From NCBI RefSeq assembly GCF_025466085.1, contig NZ_JANLOD010000061.1, positions 49,129 to 113,128 of the forward strand: a DNA stretch of 64,000 nucleotides. The letters are read 5' to 3'. Below are positions 1 through 8,400 of this stretch, one piece after another. Positions within the stretch are counted from its first letter, which is position 1; each line of letters begins with the position of its first letter. Under the pieces are notes generated by a model, which did not search any database, was not told the origin of the DNA, and saw only the letters and a program-made list of their open reading frames with translations. Origin of the DNA: Pseudomonas sp. 14P_8.1_Bac3 (lineage in GTDB: Bacteria; Pseudomonadota; Gammaproteobacteria; Pseudomonadales; Pseudomonadaceae). Made by a program: the position numbers and the translations under genes.

Positions 1-1
1 G

Positions 2-952
2 GGGGTGATTGCGCCCGTCGTGCTGGTGTCGACCATCGGCTGGTTCTGGTTCGACAGCAGCGTCTACGCGGCTGGTTGGAACCCCCACGACAAGCCCTGG
101 TACGAAGCCGCCGGCGCTTCGGTGGCCATTACGCTCTGGGCGTTCCTGGGTCTGGAGTCGGCGTGCGCCAACACTGACGCGGTTGAAAACCCCGAGAAGA
201 ACGTGCCGATTGCGGTGCTCGGCGGCACCCTGGGCGCTGCAGTGATCTACATCGTTTCCACCAACGTGATCTTCGGCATCGTCGGCAACGAAGAGCTGGT
301 CGCCTCCACCGCACCGTTCGGCCTGGTATTCGCCAAAATGTTCACGCCGCTGGTGGGTGACATCGTCATGGCGGCCATGGTCCTGGCGTGCGTAGGCTCG
401 CTGCTGGGCTGGCAGTTCACCATCGCCCAGGTCTACAAGAGTTCGGCCGACACCGGTTACTTCCTGCCGATCTTCGCCAAGGGCAACAAGGCCGGTACGC
501 CGATCATCGGCATGCTGGTGCTGCTGGCTGCGCAAACGGCATTGGCGCTGCTCACCATCAGCCCTAACCTGAGCAAGCAGTTCGACACGCTGGTGAACCT
601 GGCGGTGGTCACCAACCTGGTGCCGTACATCCTGTCCATGGCAGCGCTGATCACCATGCAGAAGGTCTCCAACGTGCCGGAAGGCAAGGCCTTGGCGACC
701 AATATCATCGCGCTGATCGCCGCAGCCTACAGCTACCTGGCGCTGTACAGCTCCGGAGAGCAGGCGCTGATGCTCGGTGGTGTGGCGACCATCTTCGGCT
801 ACACCCTGTTCGGCTTCGTCAACAACCGCCTGATTCGTCTCGAGGCACTCAACAACAGCGTACCGACCCAGACGGTCAGCGCGCAGCACCTCACTGGCGA
901 ACCGGTGCCAGTGAACAATCTTGAATTCCAGGCACAGGAGATTAGGGTATGA
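2..952 (+). CDS. APC-family basic amino acid/polyamine antiporter, 3' part only
   Basis: This is the C-terminal part of an APC-superfamily amino acid antiporter of the inner membrane; the 5' end lies outside the window, so about 316 codons remain of a family usually 440-475 residues long. At least seven hydrophobic membrane segments are visible, followed by a short polar tail. Its stop overlaps the start of the decarboxylase gene by four bases (ATGA, 949-952), so the two are translationally coupled. A PotE/CadB-like antiporter next to an Orn/Lys/Arg decarboxylase normally exchanges the external amino acid for the internal polyamine product. P. aeruginosa has the same pair beside ldcA, so lysine/cadaverine is the likeliest substrate pair; ornithine/putrescine is not excluded. 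Confidence 0.85.
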   Translation, partial: GVIAPVVLVSTIGWFWFDSSVYAAGWNPHDKPWYEAAGASVAITLWAFLGLESACANTDAVENPEKNVPIAVLGGTLGAAVIYIVSTNVIFGIVGNEELVASTAPFGLVFAKMFTPLVGDIVMAAMVLACVGSLLGWQFTIAQVYKSSADTGYFLPIFAKGNKAGTPIIGMLVLLAAQTALALLTISPNLSKQFDTLVNLAVVTNLVPYILSMAALITMQKVSNVPEGKALATNIIALIAAAYSYLALYSSGEQALMLGGVATIFGYTLFGFVNNRLIRLEALNNSVPTQTVSAQHLTGEPVPVNNLEFQAQEIRV

Positions 953-3234
953 CGGACTATAAACACTCACTCGGTATGCTGACGCTGCTGGTCAGCAGCC
1001 CACCGGACAAACGCACCGTTTTCGGCCGCGCCCTGACGCAACTGATCCACGAAGTGGAGGCCCGCGCCATTCACGTCCTGGCGTCCGAGTCCCTGAGCGA
1101 CGCGACGTCGATCCTGCGTTCGGACCCCGCCGTCCAGTGTGTGCTGCTCAGTTGGGAAATGGATGAAAGCGAAGACCACAGCGAATGCATCAAGCTGCTG
1201 ACCAAGCTGCGCGAGCGCAATACCCGCGTGCCGGTGTTCCTGATCAGCGATCGCAGCACCGCCTCGAACATCCCGCTGGTGGTCATGCAACACGCCGATG
1301 ACTTCATCTGGCTGCCGGAAGACACCAGCCGTTTCCTCAGTGGGCGGATCCTCGCCGCCATCGAGCGCTACCGTCAGGCCGCGCTGCCGCCGATGTTCGG
1401 CTCTCTGGTGAAATTCTCGCGCAACTATGAATATTCCTGGCACACCCCGGGCCATGCCGGCGGCACGGCGTTTCTGAAAAGTACCGCCGGGCGCGCGTTC
1501 TACGAGTTTTTCGGCGAAAACCTGCTGCGCTCCGACCTGTCGATTTCGGTGGGTGAACTGGGCTCGCTGCTCGACCACAGCGGCCCCATCGGCCAGGGCG
1601 AACGCTATGCGGCGAAGGTGTTTGGCGCCCATCGCAGCTACTTCGTGACCAACGGCTCGTCGATGTCCAACCGGGTCATCCTGATGGCCAGCGTCACCCG
1701 TGACCAGATCGCCCTGTGCGACCGCAACTGTCACAAGTCCGCCGAGCACGCGATGACCTTGTCCGGCGCGATCCCGACCTACCTGGTGCCGACGCGCAAC
1801 CGCTTCGGCATCATCGGCCCGATCCTGCCGCAAACCCTCAGTGCCGAGAGCGTGAAAGCCGCCATCGCCGATAACCCGTTGGTGCGGGACGGGATTGACC
1901 CGACGCCGGTGCACGCGATCATCACCAACTCCACCTACGACGGCTTGACCTACAACGTCACCCGGGTCGAAGAGCTGCTGGGCCAGAGCGTCGACCGCCT
2001 GCACTTTGACGAAGCCTGGTATGGCTACGCGCGATTCAACCCGCTGTATCGCGGGCGCCACGCCATGCATGGCAGCCCGGACGATCACGACGCGTCCAAA
2101 CCCACGGTGTTCGCCACCCAGTCCACGCACAAGTTGCTCGCGGCGCTGTCCCAGGCCTCGATGATTCATGTGCGCGACGGCCGCAACCCCATCGAGCACG
2201 GGCGCTTCAACGAGTCGTTCATGATGCACGCCTCGACCTCGCCGAACTACGCGATCATGGCGTCCTGCGACGTCAGCTCGGCGATGATGGAGGCGCCCAG
2301 CGGGCAGATCCTCACCACCGAATCCATCGAGGAAGCCATCTCGTTCCGCCAGGTCATTTCGCGCATGCACAACGAAATGGCGAGCCACAACGACTGGTTC
2401 TTCACCTGCTGGCAGCCGCCCACCGTTCAGGTTGGCCATACCACGGTGCCGTTCCACGAAGTTGACCCTGCGCTGCTCAAATCCGAGCCGAACTGCTGGG
2501 TCCTGCACCCCAACGAGGTATGGCACGGCTTTGGTGATATCGAAGACGGCTATTGCATGCTCGACCCGATCAAGGTCTCGGTGCTCAGCCCCGGCATGGG
2601 CGACGACGGCAACTTGCTCGAATCGGGGATTCCGGCCTGCGTGCTCACCGCCTACCTCGGGCGCCAGGGCATCGTGGTCGAGAAAACCACCGACTTCACC
2701 ATCCTGTTCCTGTTCTCCATCGGCATTACCAAGGGCAAATGGGGCACCCTGGTCAACGCCCTGCTCGACTTCAAGCGCGACTATGACGACAACCTTGAAC
2801 TGGAGCTGTGCCTGCCGGACCTGCTGGCCGCCAACCAGACCCGTTACGCCGGCATGGGGCTCAAGGACCTGGCCGACGAAATCTTCGCCGCCATGAAGAA
2901 ACACAAGACCACCTACAACATGTCCCAGGCCTTCGGCACCCTGCCCAAAGCCGAGTTCAGCCCGGTGGAGGCCTACGAAAAACTGGTGCGCAACGACATC
3001 GAGCGGGTGACCCTGGAGGAAGCGGCCGGTCGCGTCGCGGCCACTGGCATCGTGCCCTACCCGCCGGGAATCCCGCTGCTGATGCCGGGGGAAAATGCCG
3101 GTGCGGCGGACGGGCCTTTGCTGGCCTACCTCAAAGCACTGGAAGCGTTCGACAAGTCTTTCCCCGGTTTCACCCATGATACCCATGGGATCGAGGCCGA
3201 GGCCGGGGTGTATCGGATGCTGGTGATCAAATAA
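949..3234 (+). CDS. ldcA: Orn/Lys/Arg decarboxylase, probably lysine decarboxylase
   Basis: A PLP-dependent fold-type I decarboxylase of 761 residues, the usual length for the family. It removes the carboxyl group of lysine, arginine or ornithine to give a polyamine and consumes a proton. Residues about 10-140 form the response-regulator-like wing domain, about 150-550 the PLP domain and about 590-745 the C-terminal domain. The PLP-binding lysine is K395 in the motif STHKLL, preceded by HFDEAWYGY, which holds the cofactor-binding aspartate. The start follows AGGAG (936-940) at 8-nt spacing and overlaps the antiporter stop. A hairpin terminator follows at 3243. The closest well-studied relative by length and context is P. 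aeruginosa LdcA (PA1818), hence the symbol; substrate preference cannot be proved from sequence alone. Confidence 0.85.
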   Translation: MTDYKHSLGMLTLLVSSPPDKRTVFGRALTQLIHEVEARAIHVLASESLSDATSILRSDPAVQCVLLSWEMDESEDHSECIKLLTKLRERNTRVPVFLISDRSTASNIPLVVMQHADDFIWLPEDTSRFLSGRILAAIERYRQAALPPMFGSLVKFSRNYEYSWHTPGHAGGTAFLKSTAGRAFYEFFGENLLRSDLSISVGELGSLLDHSGPIGQGERYAAKVFGAHRSYFVTNGSSMSNRVILMASVTRDQIALCDRNCHKSAEHAMTLSGAIPTYLVPTRNRFGIIGPILPQTLSAESVKAAIADNPLVRDGIDPTPVHAIITNSTYDGLTYNVTRVEELLGQSVDRLHFDEAWYGYARFNPLYRGRHAMHGSPDDHDASKPTVFATQSTHKLLAALSQASMIHVRDGRNPIEHGRFNESFMMHASTSPNYAIMASCDVSSAMMEAPSGQILTTESIEEAISFRQVISRMHNEMASHNDWFFTCWQPPTVQVGHTTVPFHEVDPALLKSEPNCWVLHPNEVWHGFGDIEDGYCMLDPIKVSVLSPGMGDDGNLLESGIPACVLTAYLGRQGIVVEKTTDFTILFLFSIGITKGKWGTLVNALLDFKRDYDDNLELELCLPDLLAANQTRYAGMGLKDLADEIFAAMKKHKTTYNMSQAFGTLPKAEFSPVEAYEKLVRNDIERVTLEEAAGRVAATGIVPYPPGIPLLMPGENAGAADGPLLAYLKALEAFDKSFPGFTHDTHGIEAEAGVYRMLVIK

Positions 3235-3242
3235 GGCAAACG

Positions 3243-3272
3243 CACCGCCGCGCAGGAGCGGCGGTGTTTCTC
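3243..3272 (+). terminator. Intrinsic terminator after ldcA
   Basis: An 8-bp GC-rich stem (CACCGCCG, 3243-3250, with CGGCGGTG, 3259-3266) and an 8-nt loop, followed by TTTCTCCT. It lies directly after the ldcA stop codon. The T-run is short, so termination may be partial. Confidence 0.6.
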
Positions 3273-3285
3273 CTGATGTCGCGCC

Positions 3286-3537
3286 TTACTTCGCAGCCAT
3301 CAATCGATTGACTTCACTGCGCACCATGTTGGCGAATTCCGGTGGCGACATGCCGTCGAGTTCGGCACGGACCCACTCGGCCCATTTGCCTTTGCGCTTG
3401 GCGCGCTCGCCGAACAGCCGTGCCGCTTCGCCTTTGGCTTTGCCGAGGTTGTTCTGCCACAGTTCGAACAGACGAGATTTCTCGTCTTCCAGCGCCGCGC
3501 GCTCTGCAAGGGGTTTGTCGGCCAGATTGAAGCTCAT
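3286..3537 (-). CDS. Small conserved hypothetical protein (83 aa)
   Basis: An 83-residue, highly charged, probably helical cytoplasmic protein. No signal peptide or membrane segment is visible. It is rich in Lys, Arg, Glu and Trp, with several basic patches in the middle (residues 35-58). I do not recognise a named domain, but similar small proteins are familiar from Pseudomonas genomes. It is convergent with ldcA and divergent from the DUF883 gene. No strong Shine-Dalgarno sequence is seen in front of the ATG at 3537, so the start is the least certain part. Confidence 0.6.
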   Translation of the reverse strand: MSFNLADKPLAERAALEDEKSRLFELWQNNLGKAKGEAARLFGERAKRKGKWAEWVRAELDGMSPPEFANMVRSEVNRLMAAK

Positions 3538-3702
3538 GGGGAATTACCTGCTGCGTAAATTGGCAACATCTTACACTGTAGGAAGAAATCTCCTGCGCTG
3601 GATTTTTCTGCAAGATCGAGCCCGCACGCAAAATCGCTGCAACTTTTTCCGTCGTGGCGGACTCCATTGTTCACTGCCTATTCATCAGTAAGGAGTTACC
3701 CA

Positions 3703-4020
3703 ATGGCCCGGAAAACCCGCGTACAAGCCGCCGAAGATCAAATCAAGGATCAGGCATTCAGCGAACTTCAAGCGTTGATCGAAGAGTCGGAAACACTGCT
3801 GAAGAGCAGTGCTTCACTGGTCGGTGAGGAAGCCGACACGCTACGCGGGCAAATCGCCCAGAAACTCCAGCAGGCGCGGGATTCGGTGACCAGCGTTCGC
3901 GACCGGACCCTGCCAGCGGTAGAGGCCACCGAGACCTATATTGGCGGTCATCCATGGCAGACCGTGGCTATTTCGGCCGGGTTTGGTCTGGTGGTCGGGT
4001 TGTTGCTGGGTCGTAAGTAA
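3703..4020 (+). CDS. DUF883/ElaB-YqjD-like membrane-anchored protein
   Basis: A 105-residue protein with a long amphipathic helical region (residues about 10-75, rich in Glu, Gln, Ser and Leu) and one C-terminal membrane anchor (about 84-105) that ends in a short basic tail, GRK. This is the layout of the ElaB/YgaM/YqjD (DUF883) family; E. coli members are inner-membrane, ribosome-associated, stationary-phase proteins. The start at 3703 follows AAGGAG (3690-3695) at good spacing; an upstream in-frame ATG at 3667 has no ribosome-binding site. It sits alone between divergent and convergent neighbours. A role as a ribosome anchor here is by family only. Confidence 0.8.
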   Translation: MARKTRVQAAEDQIKDQAFSELQALIEESETLLKSSASLVGEEADTLRGQIAQKLQQARDSVTSVRDRTLPAVEATETYIGGHPWQTVAISAGFGLVVGLLLGRK

Positions 4021-4049
4021 CCCCAGATCCTTCCTGCCTCCTGTCTCCT

Positions 4050-4163
4050 GTAGGAGCGAGCATGCTCCGGGCGGCGTTCCGACGATGTAAGCCCAGTCAA
4101 CGCTGGCATCCAGACAGATTGCGTCATCGTTGAGGACCATCGCGAGCGAGCTCGCTCCTACAG
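4050..4163. repeat. REPIN (GTAGGAGCGAGC type)
   Basis: Two inverted REP palindromes, GTAGGAGCGAGCATGCTC and GCGAGCGAGCTCGCTCCTAC, flank a central segment with the recurrent TCATCGTTGAGGACCATCGC core. It fills the gap between two convergent genes. Confidence 0.8.
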
Positions 4164-4173
4164 GTTTATGCGC

Positions 4174-5214
4174 TTACGGCTGCGCTAATTTGTGCAGATC
4201 CGCCAGCGTCTGCGCATCAAGCTGAACCCCTTCCGCCTCGGACCGGGCCCGCTGAGAATGCCGCCGATCCCCCGGCAACCGTTTCAACCCCACTCCGTGC
4301 ATCTGCCGCACCAGTTCCTGACTGCGTTCGGCAAAGCTCTGTCCTGCCGATTTGCTCGGGTCGATCACGATCAACAACTGCCCGGTCCACGGCGTCTTGG
4401 CCCCCGCATGGTTCGACCAGTCGAACTCGAACGAGAAATTGCCGCCGGTCAACGCCGCCGCCAACAGCTCCACCATCATTGATAGCGCCGATCCCTTATG
4501 CCCGCCAAACGGCAGCAGCGCGCCGCCTTCGAGGATCGCCTTCGGGTCCTGGGTCGGTTGGCCAAGGCTGTCCACGCCCATGCCCGCCGGCAGGCGCTCG
4601 CCCTTGCGCGCGGCGATCTGCACGTCGCCATGGGCAATGGCGCTGGTGGCCAGGTCGAAAACAATCGGATCGCCATCGGCCCGAGGCGCCGCGAAGGCAA
4701 TCGGGTTGGTGCCGAACAGCGGCCGATCGGCGCCGTGGGGCACCACGCAGGTCATGCTGTTGACCACGCTCAACGCCACCAGCCCTTCATAGGCGAACGG
4801 CTCGACGTCCGGCCACAGCGCCGCGAAATGATGCGAATTACGAATGGCCAGCACCGCGATACCGGCGCTGCGAGCCTTTTCCACCAGCAAGGCGCGAGCG
4901 GCCGCCAGGGCGGGCTGGGCAAAGCCATTGCCGGCGTCGACCCGAACGAAGCCGGACGCCACGTCCTCGACCACCGGTACAGCCTGGCCGTTGACCCAGC
5001 CGCTCTTGAGGGTCGACACATAACCGGGAATCCGGAACACGCCGTGGCTGTGGGCACCATCGCGTTCGGCGCCGGCACAGTTTTCGGCCAACACTCGCGC
5101 GACTCCGGCCGAGGTGCCGTGACGCAGGAAGATCTTCTCAAGCAACCCCGTCAGCTCGTCGAGGGACAGGTTTTGCGAGACAACAGTAGACACTTGATCG
5201 TGTGGCGCAGACAT
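4174..5214 (-). CDS. dpkA: Delta1-piperideine-2-carboxylate/Delta1-pyrroline-2-carboxylate reductase (Ldh2 family)
   Basis: A 346-residue NADPH-dependent reductase of the malate/L-lactate dehydrogenase (Ldh2) superfamily. It reads closely like Pseudomonas DpkA, which reduces Delta1-piperideine-2-carboxylate to L-pipecolate in D-lysine catabolism and Delta1-pyrroline-2-carboxylate to L-proline. Landmarks are the N-terminal ERDGAHSHGVFRIPGY, the central IRNSHHFAALWPDVEP with the catalytic histidine, FGTNPIAFAAPRADG, and the cofactor segment LLPFGGHKGSALSMMVELLA. The start at 5214 has GGAG about 8 nt upstream; a longer frame to 5247 lacks a ribosome-binding site. It lies 1 kb from the ldcA pair, so this end of the window may serve lysine/pipecolate metabolism. 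Confidence 0.85.
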   Translation of the reverse strand: MSAPHDQVSTVVSQNLSLDELTGLLEKIFLRHGTSAGVARVLAENCAGAERDGAHSHGVFRIPGYVSTLKSGWVNGQAVPVVEDVASGFVRVDAGNGFAQPALAAARALLVEKARSAGIAVLAIRNSHHFAALWPDVEPFAYEGLVALSVVNSMTCVVPHGADRPLFGTNPIAFAAPRADGDPIVFDLATSAIAHGDVQIAARKGERLPAGMGVDSLGQPTQDPKAILEGGALLPFGGHKGSALSMMVELLAAALTGGNFSFEFDWSNHAGAKTPWTGQLLIVIDPSKSAGQSFAERSQELVRQMHGVGLKRLPGDRRHSQRARSEAEGVQLDAQTLADLHKLAQP

Positions 5215-5427
5215 CTGAAGCTCCAGACTAATTATTGGAGGGGGCAACAGCGTATGAAGACCCGCTGATTAACCACGCGCGACCGGGAGCCTGTCAACCT
5301 TTCCGCTCAACCCCCGCTGACGGCGGATGCGTTAACTATCTACCACCTGCCCTATTCCCGCGGCTTTTAGTCTCGAGTCTCACCTTAACGGCGCTCTTCG
5401 TGGCGCCCAGCAAGAGACTGGAAAACA

Positions 5428-8400
5428 ATGTCTACACCCTCTACCCCGCTGTTCTTTCCCCAGGCCCTGAGTTCGCCCGGCCTCTGGACTGAGCTTGGCA
5501 AAACCCACGGGCTGACGCGCAAGGATTTCGAGTGGTTCCGCCACCTGAAACTGGCCAGCCAGACCCAACGCAGTCAACAGACGCTGCCGATGCTCGCCGA
5601 GCGTATCCTGGTCGGTATCGGCACATCGTCGCTGCCCCTCGCGGGTTGCTTCGTACTGAGTTCGACGCCGGATGACAAAGGCGAAATCCTTTACACCCCG
5701 TACGCCGGCATCAAGAAATTCGACAGCCGTGCGAGCCTGTCCGCGGACCTCAAACGCCAACTCGACCGCGCAGGCGAGGACGATGACTTGCTGGCCTTCA
5801 TGTCGCTGGCCGCGCGCAAGACACTGGCGGCGGCCACTGACATCAAGCTGAGCTTCGCGACCATCGATGAGGACATTTTCGAAGACCAGCGCACCGTCAT
5901 TGAAAGCAACCAGCGCAGCAATAATCAGGCGATGATCGACGAGCTGCGCAAACTGCCGACACTGGGCGGGCTGCTCGATAAAGTGCTTGAGGACTCAATG
6001 AAAGCGGCCTTTCCGAGGCTGGATCAACAACGAACCCAAGTCAGTTTTTATGCCGAAACCGACGCGCAAAACCCGACGACCCGCCGCTGGATCAGTGCCA
6101 TGTCCTTCAGCGAGGCGCTGCTCTCTTATTACCGCCATCAACGCTGGCCCGTCGGACAGCATCCGGAATTTTCTCACCCGCAACGAACGCCGCAAGCCGC
6201 AGACCAGAGACTCTGGGAAACGGCGATCAAGAACGCCGCCGACACCCTGATCAACCTGCTGGCCGTGCAATTGCAACGCTACTGGAATGACGGCAGCGTC
6301 GACGGTGCCACACGGAGGGCATTCTTTACCCGTGCCCTGCGCGAAAAGGCCCGCGCCGACCTGCTGCTCAAGCGCGAAGCCGGGATCATCAGCCCGGAAC
6401 AAAGCCGCGACTTGCACCCGCTGATCGACGAGTCGCTTGAAAGAGCATCGAGCCTGACCCTGGAAACCGTGCGCCTTTGGGAATACCCGCCCAACCATGT
6501 CGAACTCGCCGGCGCGCTGATGATCAGCCACGACAGCGCCAATGCTTTTCTCTACACGCCCGGCCACGGCATGCAAGTACTGAAGAACTACCAGGACCTG
6601 AAGGACACGCTGCAGAAAAAATCCTTGGTGGCCGGTCACGACGACGAACTGTATGACCTGCTGAGCCTTGAGGAGCGCAACCGCTTCATCGGTTTCGATC
6701 AGGCGCAAGTGTCGGGCGCCGTGGTTACGGGTTCGGTGTTCAACGCCCTGTTCGAAGCAATCATCAGCAAACAGCTGCAAAACATGGAATACGCCTTTCA
6801 GGTGTTCCGCCTCAGCGACGGCGCGGTGAACATCCACGCGTTCTTTGACAAGGCGCTGGACATGCGCTCGATGATCAACACTGACCTGTTGACACTGGAT
6901 GTCCAGGGCCGCTGGAGCACCCGGCCAGCGCTGCCGGAGCAACAGCCCTCCATGGTGTTGGCGGACACGGCGAGCGGTCAGGCGAAGACTTTTCGTGCAG
7001 TCGAATGGCCGATCCACACCGAGTTTGTCGCACAACCCGTGGCAACGCTGGCAGCACAACGGGCGTACCTGGAAAACATGAAGCCACGCTTGGCCCACGC
7101 CCTCTCCGTTGGCTTGCGTGGCGAGGCCGGTTTGCGCGAACTCGGTGGCACCCTGCGCAATGGCGACTGGCTGATTGTCGATACCGTGTTCAACCCGGAC
7201 CGGCCGGACCGCAAAAGCCGCCCGGCGGTCCGTGGTTTCTATCCGGATGCGTTCTCGCTGGTTCTGGAATGTTCCGGTGAGCGGAATGTGTTGCCATTGG
7301 CCCACTGCTTCCTGCTGACCGAGCGTGGCGGGCTAGACGCCCAGCATTCCGGACGTGCGATCCTGTGGACGCCAGCGGCGGGTCTGGAAGTGTTTGATAC
7401 GGTCGGCACTGCTCGGCAACAGCTGAACCTGCGCCTGCTGGACCCTGACCAGCGTCTGGTGCTGTTGGAAAACCTCACTCCCGAACAGCGCAAGTTCCAC
7501 CGACGCTATGCCCTCAACTCGCTGCGGCTGATCGAAGACAATGTCCTGCAGCGTCTCACGCAGTCAGCCATTGCCCACTTCCTGGGACGTTGCGAGCATC
7601 TGCGTTCGTTGAAACTCAGCACCGAGAAGCAGAGTAAGGCATTCAGGACACTGACGCAGACACCCATCGACACCAATCTGCGCCGAGCGATGCGGATTGC
7701 CGACGCCATCGCTCACCAGCAATCCCTGCCTGCCTGGCTGGGTCTGGCACCGGTCGAAGAACAGCAATTGCACTTCGAGTTGCTGGAGCAGTACCGCAAC
7801 AACGTCATCGACGACAAGGACTATCTGCATGGGATGCAGACGCTGGAGGACTACGTTCGCGATACCCTCAAGTCATTGCTGACCGCGCGTTTCCCTGGAC
7901 AGTCCATTGACCCAGACACAGTGGAAATCACGCCCAACCTGGCACTGGCGGGGCCCGCGCAAACCCTGACCGAGTTCGCCTTGAACCACGTCAATATCGC
8001 GCAGGGCACGGGATTTCGAGTCAGTGCCGGAACCACGCGAAAGCTGCCCGAGGGACTGAATCAAGGGGCGGTCCGTCAGCTTCTGCAGTCGCTGAACATC
8101 CCGCGGGACTTTGCCAAAAAGGTGACCGAGGCGCTGTCAGGCGTCGATTCCGCCGCACGCTCATTGCGCTTCGCGCAACAACTGCCGTGGCAACTGCTCC
8201 ATCACGCCCACGCGCAAAAACTGCAGCAACGCCTGTCGTCCAGCGCATTCGATTTGATTGCCCAGGTGCTGGACATGCCAGACGCGCTCGCCCGTGTCAC
8301 CGTGGCGGGGGCTCACGCCGTCGTCCGGCCGCTGGAACTGATCAAGACGGTCGGCACCGCCGCCGTCCAGGCCCTTGGGGTGTACCTGATCGGCCCCGGT

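Noticed and set aside
967..3186. 739-codon open frame antisense to ldcA
   Set aside because: High-GC third-position shadow of the true gene; the translation has no domain and repetitive Arg/Gly/Val composition.
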